NCBI GenBank assembly: GCA_907165065.1 | Contig: OU015524.1 | Location: 41,607,295-41,671,294 of the forward strand | Length of the DNA: 64,000 nt | Source of the DNA: Caprimulgus europaeus | Taxonomy: Eukaryota > Chordata > Aves > Caprimulgiformes > Caprimulgidae | Reading direction: 5' to 3' | Shown here: positions 11,141 to 24,520 of the stretch, piece after piece | Layout of the letters: each line of letters opens with the position of its first letter | Position numbering within the stretch: position 1 is the first letter of the stretch | Position numbers and translations under genes: made by a program | Notes under the pieces: model-generated | What the model was told of the DNA's origin: nothing | The model's database searches: none | What the model saw: only the letters and a program-made list of their open reading frames with translations

Positions 11141-14100
11141 ATTTTCACTGGTTGACCTCCACTCCTAGTAAAGCCATTTGAGCTATTGTCAATACAGCTC
11201 TAATTATCAAGATTCATTTATTCAGAAGAGTTGTTATTGAGCCCTATTAGGAAATGAAAGAACAGTAGTCCTGGCTCAGAATAGCAACAGATCTTTCACT
11301 TTATTAGTAGCTCTTTGAAGCCTCTGTCTTTTGAGACAACTATCCTAATACAGTATTGAAAGACTTAGACTCAAGCCTAACTTAATCTGACATTGTTTTG
11401 ACAGTTGTAGTTACACCCACAGAGTGATATTTTTCCAGGAAAAAATTTGGAAGAGGATTCCTGGGATGCACAACTGATGTACAGTTTTAAAGGAGTATGA
11501 TACATATCATGTGATTTCTAAAATGGAGAGATATGTCAGTGGAATAACAGAAAAAAGTCAATAGGCATGTGCAAATCATGTGAGAAAAGAGTAAACTTTA
11601 CTACATTCATTATCATTTATTCTCTACTACACCACTGAGCTGCGTACCAAATGGTTTTCCTGCTACAATTCCAAGTTAAGCATGTGAAACTAATTGGTTT
11701 ATTTAGTGGGTTGGTTGGTTGGCTGGCACAATTTCAACTCTAATAAACTCAAAACCAATCAGAAAAGTCATTTTTTTTGACAAGTAAAGATTATTTTGGA
11801 TTTGGGCATTATTTTTATTAAAAGTCTTTACATTCAAATTGAAAGAAACTTCAATTTCTTTGAAATGTCAGAAGGAAACATCAAAATACCAAAATGAATA
11901 ATTTGATAAAACTAAAATAAATTAACTAATTTTCCATGTCACTGAATCTAACTGCTGTCAAAAACCAGTTTGGTTAAAATAATTTTCCTATAACAGCTCC
12001 AAGTGAGAAATAATTTCTTAGGTATACTAAGAGGCTTAGCTCCTCAGTTCAAATCCGCATGTCCACTTTCTCTGCTCATGAACGGAAAACAGTGTGCAGA
12101 AAACCTTCGTGTTTAACCGAGTATGAAACTTCTTTTTCTGTATAAAACTCTAATAATTTCTATGTAATAATGTTAATAAAATAATAAGGTCTAAGAATAA
12201 ATAAAATCTCCAAAAGCATAATGCTAGTAACAGGTATTTAAGGGCATATTTTTATTTTTTAAAAAATACAGGTAAGGCATAATGCACCTTCCTTTCCTTA
12301 TACAGATGTGAAAACTGAGTATTCTCATCTTTATACTCAGTGCTTTGGAAACATATCCTTACATCCTTACATACATTAGTTGTATCTAAACAACAGGTCC
12401 TATTGAATTAGGATGCACTAGGTTTGACATACTTTATTCCTCTGCATATCTTTTTCATTTCTGAAGAGACACTGATTTGTTGGAGAACCCCACCGATTTG
12501 GTGGCAAGTCCAAGCAGCTGCAAGCTCCCCTTAGCTCCCACGAACTTGGATGTTACTGTGCCCGTTGCACAATCAAGCTTTGAAAAACATAGGCTGAGCA
12601 CTGGTGCTGTATTTCTGGAAAGAACATAATGGGGTGCTCAGCAGCAGTGAAGGGACAGCAAAGGAAAGCCTGAGCAGCTTTGTGACACTGGGAAGCTCTG
12701 GTAATGGCAGAGCACCTGATAGAAATCAGAGAGTTCACCTCTCTGCATAATCATCTCTGGCACCTCCATTGCAGGGGCACCTCCAGCTCTATTCAGCCTT
12801 CACCGAATGCCCACAGTGCCCCACCCTGTGCACCTGCTTCTGCCCACAGCAGGAGCCAACAGCTTCTAAGAGAGCTTGCAGAAGTCCAACAGCATAACAC
12901 TGTTGTGCACGCAGTGGGGGACTCCTTGGTTCCACTTCACTTTTAACAACCTTGGCAAAAAATATCTGCATCACTTTTGTGCCACTGTTGACATCTAGAG
13001 TGTTGAAGACATGGCAGACAAACTATTGTGCACCAATAAAAACTTAAGCATTCTAGACTCATCATTAAAAGAAAAAGACCCATAAAAATATGCTGCTGCT
13101 CATATGACAAAAGTAAAATGTCAATATTTAAATGGTTATATGTTTGAGTTAGTTTGCTGCCAAACATACTTGATATTTCTTGGTTTACAGTTTGTGTGTC
13201 AGCTGTCAGCAGGAACTCATGCTGATCGGCAAACAAAAGTGGACAATCTGCTAACAAAACAGAACTGATATGTAGATTGAAAATTATTTCTCTTTCATTT
13301 AAGGCCAAATTGACTACTAACAGCCTCCAAAATGGAAGACATGTCAGTCAACAATATCTCTCGCCATCGTTTATTAATTCAAACCTTGATTATTCGATCA
13401 GAGTCAAACTGGCAGTGCATCTAAGGTTACATATACAGTGTTTGTAACATATTACAAAAATTTGTCATTTAGTTTAAATTGCTATTTACATAATAAATTA
13501 ATTATATAATCTGTAATATTAACAATTCTGACATAGGACAGCCAAATATTTTCCTGCAGATCTGTTTTTCTTTTCTTATTACTCTCCAAGGAAAGGAATT
13601 TCTAAGCCCTCTTGATTTTAGTCCCTTCATAACTAAGGAAACTTATTTTTTGCTGCTTCACTGAGCAAGACATATTTTCACAACTTTGAACTGACTCATT
13701 CAACCTGATTTTCCTATAACACTCACATCTTTCACTGAGTAAAATTCTTCCTAAGGAAAATGACAGAACATGACATAATCTTATCCATCCTATGGCTATT
13801 TTTCCTTAGGCAGTGGCTTTTTCCTTGTCACAGTTGTAGAATTTTTTCAATCTATCTTCACGCCTCTCATTTTCACTCGAACCTGATGGCATCTCTTTGC
13901 AACTTTCAAATGTGCATCCCCATGCTTTCTTACATAAGGATGTAAGAGGGCTGAACTGCATTCCCAAATATTTCTCACCTATTTTAGATGAACCAGCTCA
14001 ATAAGCCCACATCACCTACTCCTTCCATTTGCAAGCCCACATCTTTATGCTTTGTCCTGTGCTGCCCTTTCCAGGCCTTTGTAAAATGGGTCACTTAGGA

Positions 14101-16116
14101 GAACATCATTGCCAGCGGCAAACCCACGTGCGAGACACAGAAGTGCACATGCTTGCACCCAGTCTGCATGGAGGTGCTGGAAGAAAGGGCTGGCAGTAGG
14201 AAACTTGGCGAGGAATAGAAAGAGAGAGGGTGGTGCAAAGCTGTTCAGACTCTGGGAGAAGGGAATGAGTTTCCTGAGCAATGGGCTTGCTTTGTGTCCT
14301 CCTACAAGTCTCATCTACCTCACACCTCTTTCCATCCCTTGGGAGAAATCACCCACCTATCCCATGCTGAAACACTATTCAAAGACCCTGCCCTTTTTCA
14401 GCTTCACAATGGACCGTCAGCACACCACAGCCCTTGCTCTCTCCATGAGACACACCTTCAGCTGCTGAAATTACTCCCATTTTCCATCACAGCATAGCAG
14501 GCAGAGAACTATTCCCTCTTCAAAGTCAAAGATTGCCATACCCATTGAACGTGTCCTTCCCACGTTATGAAGGACCTGCCCTTGCAGCCTTTGCAAGGAA
14601 GGACGGCAGGTGCTGGGCAGGGGGGCAAAGGCAGTAAAAGCGGCAGCTGGAGCAGTGCTTCAGTGCTTTCAGTAGTACTGTCAGGTCAAGTTTCCAAAGT
14701 GAACCCAGCTCACGTACACCAAAACTGCTCTGAGAACCAGACCACACAGGATAAATAAAACCAGAAGATTTGCTTCACAGCTACATGCTGCTCTGAACCA
14801 AAATGCTAATGCAGGCACAGCATGCATTGTCGAAGAAGAGAGATGCAGCAGCTCAAAATAGGGAGCTCTGATATAGTGTGTGCTCTGTTAACTTCACTGG
14901 GAGCTTAAGGAAGTGGTGCTTTTAAGGCAAAAGATGCCTAAAAGGCAGAGGGAAGGACTGAGGAATGTGCTGCAAAGACTCCTTACTATCTTGCTTTCCT
15001 GTGTTGTGTCATTATTCACTTGTGCTTCCCCCTAAACTGTCCTGATGTAAAAATTCAGGACTGCAACTCCTGTCCATCTCTGGCTCTCAGAGTCCAGAGG
15101 TACGCTGGTGGAGTAATGGGGTATAGTAAAGGGACAGATTTAAGAGCAGCTCAGGTGCCCAAGAATGCCTGATTATTTTTTCCAGTCACTGTGTCTGGAG
15201 AGTGTGAAAAAACCCTTGGTATTATAAAATTAAAAAATAAAAAATGTGTGTCCATCTTTTTAAAACACTCTTGACATAGTGTCAGAATCTGAGGACATTC
15301 TTGGGCAAGAATTTTCCTTTTCCTGCCTAGAAAATACAGAATTAGGATGGAGGAACCATGATTGTCTTCAATGAAACACTTTCTTTTTTTGGAAACTGCT
15401 TCTTTCTGAGTATTGCTAAGCAAAGGAAATGCAATCTGTCTTAGATTTTTATTTCATTAACATGAGGAAAGGATTGAGAGCAACTCGAACTATAACCCCT
15501 GAGAAATTAGATAAGTCCTCTGTTCTAGGGATAGAGAATGGTAGAAAAAGTCCCCTGCCCACTGGGGAGATAGAAGATCATCTTATCTTACAAGGTCTCC
15601 TGTCTTCACTTTCCAGTTGCTAGTTGCTCACCCTCCTTAGCAATGAAAACTTTTCCCACTGCAGATTCAAATTTCCTGGCTTGTTCCCCTTTCATTTCCT
15701 GCCTATCACATTTAACTTTGGTTTTAGAGGTCAATGGGAAAGATAGCTCTTGTTGTGCTTTAGGTATTAAAGAATCACTCAAGTTCTTGCTAACAAACTC
15801 CCTAAATCAGTTTAGATAATGTAGATGTGCAGACTCTGCCTTCACCTGCAAAAGGATTTTGCTTTGAGTCTAAAAGCTAGAGAAGCCTTTTGCCAGCTTG
15901 ATATCAGATATCAAATGAGAGATTTAAGTAAGAGTTCTCATAACATCTAGTAGAAACACCTTGTGACAGGAAATTTGGTTACTTTTGGGGCATGTTTGTG
16001 TGGGTGTGTGTGACTGAATGGGTGTGGAAAGGTTTTTGTTTGTTCTGTACATTAAATACAGCAGCTTTGCTCTTTTGCTAAGCCTTTTTTTTTTTCCTTT
16101 ACTGCCTACAACCTAC

Positions 16117-16704
16117 TGTTGTGATTTAATCTCAGCTGGCAATTAAGCACCACATAGCTACTCGCTCACTTTCCCCTGTTGGAATGAGGCAGAGAATTAG
16201 AAGGGTAAAAGTGTGAAAACTCATGAGTTGAGAAAAAGATAGTTTAATAGGTAAAGCAAAAGCTGTGCATGCAAGCAAAGTACAGCAAGGACTCCTTTCA
16301 CAACTTCTCATGGGCAGGCAAGTGTTCAGCCATCTCCACGAAAGCTGGGCTCCATAATACATAACGGTTACTTGGGAAGACAAACGCCATCTGGACATCC
16401 TCCCCTTCCTTCTCCCATCAGCTTTGTATGCTGAGCGTGACATCATATGGTACGGAATATCCCTTCAGCCAATTGTGGTCAGCTGTCACACCTGTGTCAC
16501 ATCCCAGCTTCTTGTGCAGCTGCAGCCTCCTTGCTGGTGGGGCAGTGTGAGAAGCTGAGAAGTCCTTGACTTAGTGTAAGCACTGCTCTGCAACAACTAA
16601 AACATCAGTACATTTTCAACATTTTTCTCATCTTACACCCAAAACACAGTATTATACCAGCTACCAGGAAGAAAATTAACTTTATTCCAGCCAAAACCAG
16701 GACT
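16117..16704 (-). mobile_element. Solo LTR of an avian ERVL-like endogenous retrovirus
   Basis: The 588-bp element matches the pattern of a long terminal repeat family common in bird genomes. On the plus strand it starts TGTTGTGATTTAAT and ends near ACCAGGACT, i.e. close to the expected terminal TG...CA with the last base mutated. Sense is the minus strand: the AATAAA-like signal ATTAAA reads at 16248-16243, and the segment where the promoter TATA box is expected (about 16425-16435) is degraded. Flanking five-mers CCTAC (16112-16116) and CCCAC (16705-16709) match at four of five positions and could be a target-site duplication. No gag, pol or env sequence adjoins it, so it is a solo LTR left by recombination between two LTRs. 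The family name is from memory of the pattern, not from a search. Confidence 0.85.
16243..16248 (-). promoter_or_regulatory. Polyadenylation signal of the solo LTR
   Basis: ATTAAA on the minus strand lies inside the LTR at the place where the family's R-region poly(A) signal is expected, just before the conserved TCTTTxTCTCAAC stretch. Activity is not implied. Confidence 0.5.
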
Positions 16705-18180
16705 CCCACCTGGAACATACATATCTCATGTTAAACTATAAAATGGCTTGAGAAAAAAATATTTTTGTATCTCTAAAATGGATTCTGCAAGCATAAGGAA
16801 TGCCTTATATGCGTTGAGGAAAATACACCCAATGATTACTTCATCATTAAGTACTAATACTTTACTAGGCTACTTGTGAATATCTGTTTTCTCTAATGTA
16901 GCAGTATAATCCTGGGTCCAGGTATAAGTACCTCCTTTGTAGTGAAGAGCTATCATTATTACAAATGTATCCTCAGTTTTGGCCTTCTCATGTCTGTAAT
17001 AGACAGCTAATATTGACAGGATCTGTATGGTCTTTGGAACAACGCGTTACAGGTCTTAGTTACAATTACATTGCATTAGAGGGAGAGGTCAGAAATCTAT
17101 TTCATAAGAATTTCTTCAAATTGCTGAAAATTTTCTTATGAAAACAAATATTTCCCACATAATTCAGAAATTCTATTGAGAAATAAAGACACAGAAGTTT
17201 CTTTAAACTTTTTAGAATGGAATTGATGGGATTAGGAGCATTTTTAGCTGCCTGATTTCCACCTCACTGTGCAACATTTTTGTAAAGGTAGTGGTGGAGG
17301 AAGGGTATGAGTTACCCAGGCAGAGAAGTATATCTCCTACCAAAGGACAGACTTAATTAACTGGGGAGATGCACTGACTTTTGTAAGAAAAGATACTATA
17401 ATCAACATACTCCTGCTGAAGACTTGGCCTCTTCAAAACATAATTTTCTAGCAAAAGACCATTTCCCTGAAAAATTTATGATTAACTAATTAGGAAAAAA
17501 ACAGTTTCACTTTTTCCCTACAAAAGCTTAATAGCCTTGTAATTATAAAACTATCACCAAGTATACCTTGAGCATGAATTTTTAAGAAGCTTGCGGTAGA
17601 CAAAGGAATGTTACCTGAAGATTCAAACCTTGAACCAGTTTTTACTGCCTTTTCCTTTGTGCTATTTAAATTTAACTTAAAGACGGTTTAATTATTTCTC
17701 TTTGAATGTGGAGGTAATATTAGATTAAAATTCCACATCAAGCTCATTTTGTGGAATCAAAATTATATAAGTGTAAAAACAGACTGATTTTGGTTGTAAA
17801 TGTGGAGAGGCTACCCATTATTGTCCAAATAGACAAATAATTATTTGAACTGTTTCCTGTGCTCACCCAAAGCTCAAACACAAGGTAGAGTGAATGGAAG
17901 AGCAAATGCTGAAAATGTGGAAGTGTTAACTCATTCTGAAAACAAAGAGTGGTGCTGCAGAGCCTTCACTGTACCATGTGCACTGTATTAAGAGAAAAGA
18001 TTGTCTCTGTTAGATAAGGTGTAATGGAAGTGTAGACATATGTGTCTGTTAATGGGCTTTTTGTACGAGTCTGATGATAGGGAAATAAATGTGCCACGGT
18101 CAGTGTGAAGTCCTTGCACAAATATGAGACATAGTCAGACAAAAGACTTTGCTGGATGAGTATTATCGGGCACCATAGCG
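16705..18180. other. Unique AT-rich DNA, nothing recognised
   Basis: AT-rich sequence with no repeat family, no open frame of note and no RNA gene that I can recognise. It passes into a GC-rich block after about 18160. Confidence 0.6.
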
Positions 18181-18780
18181 GCCGGAAGACAAAGCTGCTG
18201 GGGTGCAGGGGGAAAAGGGGCTCTGGGCGAGGTGTGGGGGGAACAGGGCCTTCCCAGAGGGATGAGGTGATGGAGCTCAGGTGCAGGAGCTTGCAGTGGG
18301 GAAGGTTGTTACTGGGAGGGGCTGCAAGTGACGATGAAGGATTAAGAAGTTTGGGGGGTGTCCTGGGGGTGGAGGAGCTCAGGTGTGTTTTGAGGTGCCG
18401 TAGGAGATGTTTGAGAGCTGGAGTTGCCCCTCCCAGAGAACCCCTTCCTCTCCTGAGCATTTCCTGGCTGTTGGCAGTGTTTGCAGGTGCCACAACACCA
18501 AATCCAGAGTCAGAGTCTCATCCTGCCCTTGTGGGAAGCAAAAAGTTGAGATGATGGAGACCAGAGGGAGCTGCAAAGGGATTTCTGATGGGGAGGCTGC
18601 CTGAGCTGCTTCTGCCCCTCAGTCCTTGCAGAAAGGCCTTGCAGATTGTCCCTTGACCTCTCCCTGTCCTTGGGCACAGAGAAAGCCAACAGCTTCCCAC
18701 CTGCTGCAGTGGGTGTGCCCTGAGCGGGGGGATGAAGCAGGCTGGCCAGAAAGTCTCTGGGTCTGGCATCGAAGGGGGAA
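18181..18780. other. GC-rich, CpG-poor island with G-runs
   Basis: A hand count gives 349 G+C in 600 bases (58%), against about 37% in the preceding line of sequence. Only about six CpG dinucleotides occur, far below expectation, so this is not an unmethylated CpG-island promoter. Open frames exist on both strands (132 codons plus, 175 codons minus), as expected where stop codons are scarce, and neither has a recognisable domain. It could be an unrecognised retroelement fragment, a non-coding exon or an old duplicated GC-rich segment. Confidence 0.6.
18200..18248 (+). other. Potential G-quadruplex motif
   Basis: G-runs of 4, 5, 4 and 3 are separated by four-base loops (18200-18227). Further runs of 6 and 3 G follow at 18236-18241 and 18246-18248. 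This fits the usual G3+N1-7 definition of a quadruplex-forming sequence on the plus strand. Confidence 0.7.
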
Positions 18781-21700
18781 ACCCACCTGGCTTTGGTTGA
18801 ATAGATATTTCTCTATTAGGAATGCTTTGGGTTTAGTTTATCCTTCCCTGCAGCAGGGAGGAGGGTGTAATGGGCTTCCTTCACCCCATATTTTCTGTAT
18901 TTTTTGTTTCTGGGAAGCATCCACGCTATCATACTGCTCAGAGAATAGAGGCGGCCTCCTCAGCTTACTTGTCAACAGCAGCAGTTGATGAGATACTCTG
19001 TCCTACTTCACGTAACTGAAAGTGTCTCAGGCTTTTAAAATTTCTTCTCTCCTGCTAAGCTTCTGAAATGTATTGTGATGTCTACCTTGTCCTCTGATAT
19101 GATTGAGCAGAAACAAATGAATAGCAGCTTTGAATTTTTAAGAACCTGGTTTCTTGGCAGTAGCAGCTGGAGAGGGTGAGGTGTCTGGAATATCTCTCGC
19201 CCAAATTATTTACAACTTAAGCAACTCAGATGAGCAGCACTCCCTGACTCACAGGCATGGTTTGCACTTGCCCTTTTATGCTGTGTTGCAAGTGGCCAGA
19301 GACACTCCCCAGTTGTTCTCAGACAGCTGAGAGTAATTTATCCTGAGGAATGATCTAAGCTGGGGAAAAAAAGCATGAGTTGCTATGGCAAATCCTGCTT
19401 CTCACAGATAAGGGTGCTATTTTTTAAATCACTGATGATTGTGAAAATATTTCTTTTGGATGTTTTTTTTTTTCCTTGAAGTCACATAATCGTACAAGTT
19501 CTAGTCATGTTGATAAACATTATATCTAATAATCAGATACATTTTGTTTCATATCTGCTCTTCCGTTTAGGTAAAATTAGGCTCCTGCTTGATAGAGAAG
19601 GATTTAACCCTAAATTAAGTATGCAATGCTTGGAGATACCTGAGTGTCTATGTTGTGGCTTCTTTGGAAACCACCAATAGGAAAAATCAGCTGTTCCCAT
19701 GCATAATCTTCTAAAGCACAGTGGATAAAGAAAGATTAAACGTTTTGCCAAATATATAACGGCTTTGCTGCTATTACATGTTTCTATCTGAAGTTATACA
19801 ATTCAAAGGAGCATTAGCTACCACTATGAAATTGCAGTGTTATTTTTTGTCTGCTGCATAAAGGCCACTCTTGAAAGGAATGAAATTATGATGGGCAAAG
19901 ACCTAATTGACCTGAATTTCTTCTGCAAGAGTGACGTTTATTTGTATTTCATAAAAAGAAATGTGTGCTCTTTTACATGTGTGCTGTGTGACTGCACTAT
20001 CTGTGTTTCAGATGGTCATGGCTACTGAGCCTGAAGAGTAGGTAATTTCCCTGTCCTACACAAGGATGATGTTTAAAATACTTTTAAAATTCATATTTTA
20101 AATTGTTAGAAGGTATTATGGCAATGTTATTGATAAATAAGCTCAAGAGCACAGGAAGGACATGAACCAGTTTCCCATTTCCTGAAGAGTGTCATGACTG
20201 CTTACATCTTCACTATTTTCTATACATCTGGTTCACTCATTTTCTTTTTCATTTGATTGGAATTCCTGACTGAACCTTTCCTAGGAAAAGATTTGAATTA
20301 AAAATTGCTTAATTGAAAAGTTCCTAAAAAGCTTTACTGGACAGGTTTGGCAAAGTAACACGGGTCTGGCAAGATAACACAGGTCATTTGGATTTGACCT
20401 TCAATACAGCTTTAAGTGTCAAATTAATTGTAAAACACAAAGTCTCAGTAATGCAGGCACTGAAAATTTTAGAGTATTATTCTAGTTTAAATTATGTTAG
20501 TGATTTCTTCATTTTGTGAAGCAAAAAATTAATGAAAATTAAGAAAAACATAAAAAATAAATTTAAACAAATATTAGAAAGGGCTATGTTGGGTTTGCAC
20601 TAGTTGAATTTTTATTTTCCTAACACCCTTTTTTTAATCTCTCAGTGTGAAATTTTCAGCTACTTGTAGGAGCAACTAAAGAATATACACCATTGCGGTC
20701 CCTTAAGTGATCTGCTTGCTGCTTGCATGGTGGAGACTTGCATTATCTTTAGATGCTCCTTCTTTTAGAGTCCAAAGACCTCAAAAAATGTGGATAATTG
20801 TGATGTGCAGGAAAATACAATCTGAGGGATCTGTCACATGGTTTTCTTTCAGCAGCTCCAGAATATGAAGAAACAAGAGCTGATTTAGACCATACCCTGC
20901 AGTGAAAAACAGACATCCAAAGGATTTTACTCTCTAGTGAGAGAAGGGAAATGCTGAGACGCTGTGGACGTTTCTGCACAGATGTCAGAAGACAGACATG
21001 AACTTATTTGCTTCAGTGTTTTGAATTGTTTGGACTTGATCCAGCTGCCTGGGTGAGCGAAACCAATGCTCAGCACCACCCTGCCTCAGCTCTACAGCTT
21101 TTGGACCAGAGCTGGCTTGTGCCTGGCTAGACCAGAGAGCAGGAGATGGGTTGGGGTCTCCCCACAACTCTCCCTGCTATCAGCAGGATGGTTAACAGTG
21201 GCATGCTCAAAGAAAGTGACCCACAGTGGTTTTCACCATCTTGGGGACAGTTTCTGCTTCATTTTCTCTATCTGTCTTATTGCAGCATCTAGGATAGTAT
21301 GGCCCTAACTTTAGGTATTAGGTATAGTAACATGTCATTTAGGGTATAATTTAACATATCCTTACAGGAAATTTTCTTCCCTAAATCATAGTCTTTATTC
21401 ATGCAGTTACTTACTGTTCTCAAAGACATTTTGTGCTAGTGAACTTTTTTTTAAAAAAAGTTCAGTTCCCTCAATTTTATTTATTCATAATCTGCAAACC
21501 ATTTTTTATATAAGAAAAATATATCAGCAATTATCCCTCAAAGCTCCATTTTTAGTGGAAGTGAATTATGCTGTACATTTAGTTCTCATTTATTCTGTGT
21601 CTGTTCATATTGATGGTAATTCTTTATCCTAGAGATTTTAATAAAAATCTCTTTTACAATGCAGTCTCTTTCTCCATGTCCTGTATAAATTAACAGTGCA

Positions 21701-24520
21701 ATGGCAGAAAGCAGCCTTTGGCCCTACACACACTCTTGAGAATATCTTTACTGCATCCAACCACCAATGTGTCCCTCAAGGCCAAAGAGAGGCATATAAA
21801 GCTCTCCATGAAAGAGGTTTAGAAACCCCACAGACTTAAGTGAGATAGGAAGGTGAGCAGAGAGGATGATGAGGGCAAGGTCTTTATAGCACCAGACTTC
21901 TTTCACCCCCTTTTCCACTGAATGTCATGCTCAGGCCTCAGGGGGGGGATGATGGTTGAAAAGGCAAATGTGGATTGCAACAGAGGGACAGACTTTGACT
22001 GAAGTTGGCCAAAAAAAAGGCCAAGAATGAATGTGCCATCGTCCAAAATCCAGAATCATATTCTTGTTTTAAGAGATAATACACTGAGATTTATAGAGAA
22101 GGACTGAAAAATGTGCAGTGTCAGAATGCTTTTGCATTCATAGAACTGATTAAATATATTTTTTTTCCCTGTGTTTCTTTTCACGTACTAAAATTTGCTG
22201 CTTTACAATGCAGAAGTCTTTTGTCCTTACATATGTGTTTAAAGAGATACTTCCAAGTAGTTTAGACATATATTTCAGCTAACTGGAATGAGTACATCTA
22301 TATTTAAAACAAAGATCTATCATTGTCATCCCAAAATAAAATAAGTAATAGCAAAACCATTAGCCACTGTTATAGCCATGACAGGCAACACTGCAGCAGA
22401 AGTATGCCTTGAGACACTGCAGTTAACCCTCAGGAGCTGTGCTACTGGTTAGGAGTCGTAGCTCTGACTTCAGCAAACAAGAAGCATAAGAGACATATCT
22501 TCTATATCAGTGCTTAGTGCTGTTGATGAGTAGAGGAGGGGGTCAGATTAAGAGCTCTTGCTACACCTGCTGGGTGTTGGATAGATCCTTATCAGAAGCG
22601 TCAGATTTTCTCAGTGTTATGATACACCTTGTCTCCTCCTTGAATTTAATTTAATTATTGAGTTGCAAACTTGTCCTTGTAACACAAGGTCTGTACCTCA
22701 CTTGCATTTAGGTGAGAGTAAAACACGACTGAGATATAAACAGTGCATAGGTGGTGTGCTTGCTTTTTCTAAGGGGGGATTTTTTACCCTGTGTGTCACA
22801 TTTCAGTGTGACCATAACTCCTGAGCTCAGCTGTGGCTGTGTACTTCATGGGCTGTCATGGATAATTATGATAAAGCTATTCTTTTAAATTACTCCAGAG
22901 CATGTTTGTGCTGTAAAATAAAGAAGGCTGCTTGTCTGACCTCAGTAGTAGCTTATTCCCCATTTCTCCTGCAGGGTTTCATCAGGTAGATTTCCCTAAG
23001 GACAGTCTGGAGTTAGCTCATTCCAAGGATGGATCCCAAGAGGCAACGTTACCAAGACTGAACTCGGTTTGTCTCCCTTGAGTCCTGCAATAACTCTCAA
23101 GAAGGCTTTGGGGCCTCCCATACTTTCATGCCAGACCTTAGGGCATACCACACAAAGCCCCTGGCTCCTTCTCTGGGAACAGGACTTCAATGGGCTTCAA
23201 CATCACTTCATATATCTTACAAAGAAAAAATAATATTTGTCTTTTAGGGATGCAGAGCACCAGGATAAATCCAGGAGCAAGTGGAAGGAGCAGTCTGTTC
23301 TGGACAGAGCTGACCTTAAAGAGTGTGTGTCTCTTGACAGGCAAACACTAGCCCTCACTTCTCTTATTTAGCAGAATGAGAGAGGAAACTCTCTCATCTG
23401 TGAAAGTATTCCTGAAAAATGATCCCTGAAAGTATTAGATTATAAACTTATCAATTAAAATGTAGCTATAAAAGAAAACTTAAATTTTAAGAAGAAAATA
23501 ATTTTGTTTCTTAATATTTATTTTAGGAACCTGAAGAAAATATAATTTTAAAAGTCCATAACAATCTTTAGCATGCCTTGTTTTCCTGTGGTTATCCAAA
23601 TAAATGTCATCTTTTTCTACATAGGGGTTTTCATGACAAAAGAACAAAACTCCTATCCTCTTTCTCTAGGCAAAGAGCAAAAACAGGGTTACAGACTCTG
23701 TGACTGTGCTGAGCTTTCCCTGGATACTTTGCTCGCCTGGCTGAAGTCCAGGGCTTCTCTGCTGCGCTGACCTTTCTGCTACCTACTTGGCAAAAGCCAA
23801 GCTGCAAAGATGGCTCATGGGACATGCTTCTGGGGGCTTGAAGGTGTGGGTATTGAGTCACCTGAGCCTGAACTTACAAAAATGACTCAACTTGTTGATT
23901 TCAAGCACAGCATCCTGTTAGGCAGGCTGATTGTGTGGCTGCTACTCCAAGGTGTCTGTAGGAAGCCTCAGGACTCGGTGTACATAATGGGCTTCAGTGC
24001 ACGTTAGACATAGTAACAGTCAGTGCCTTAGTGCCTCTGAAAAAGAAATAAACCTGGATTTCAATTAAATATCATTTTCTGCAATATCATAAAATCCTCT
24101 AGAATATCAATCATGCAAACATGTAGCACGTTTCAGACACAACACAGAATAAAATTAAAAATTCAAGTTGTCAACATATTGGAGAAACATACCTTGTTCA
24201 TTCCACTCAATGACAGATGAAAACAAAGACAGTCTTTTTCAGAAGGGTAGTTTATATACATATTATCTCCTCAAATTGATTGCCTCAGATAGCAGCCTGC
24301 TAGGAATTAACTGCATAGTTCCTAAACACACAACTGTAAAAACAATGTGCAAGATGCACACTGATGCAAGTTTAGGTTAATAAATTTTAATCTTACCTTA
24401 GAATGATATTGTCATTTGAATGCAATATGTAAAACATTTTGGCTTGGAATACTAAAAAAAATATATTACTTACTTCTAAAGGAATACTTGTATAATTATT
24501 TTATGTTTATTCATTTAAGA
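18781..24520. other. Unique DNA, no gene seen
   Basis: Composition returns to AT-rich. Short open frames occur on both strands (for example 20749-20979 minus, 21066-21308 plus, 23573-23770 plus) without domain similarity. A short perfect T/A palindrome lies at 21441-21463. No mobile element is recognised. Confidence 0.55.

Larger units (their letters stand above)
3069..16116. other. Unique AT-rich DNA with microsatellites, no gene seen
   Basis: Apart from the simple repeats listed separately, I recognise no gene or mobile element in these 13 kb. Most short frames are in AT-rich sequence and have no domain. The longest (12943-13308 minus, 121 codons) has a composition expected of chance. Moderately GC-richer patches occur at about 12480-12950 and 14030-14750, with open frames on both strands and no recognisable product. 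A cluster of CpG dinucleotides lies at 7214-7321. Confidence 0.55.

Noticed and set aside
12040..12060. tRNA-like B box (AGTTCAAATCC)
   Set aside because: The flanking bases do not form a T-arm stem, and there is no A box or acceptor stem at the proper spacing.
12943..13308. 121-codon minus-strand open frame
   Set aside because: No recognisable domain, no splice-like boundaries, and a length compatible with chance in 64 kb of six-frame translation.
17966..18576. Overlapping open frames of 175 codons (minus) and 132 codons (plus)
   Set aside because: Both strands are open in the same GC-rich, stop-poor segment. Neither peptide has a domain, and low-complexity proline/serine-rich or arginine/glycine-rich composition follows the base composition.
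18181..18780. CpG-island promoter
   Set aside because: GC content is high but only about six CpGs occur, far below what an unmethylated island would have.
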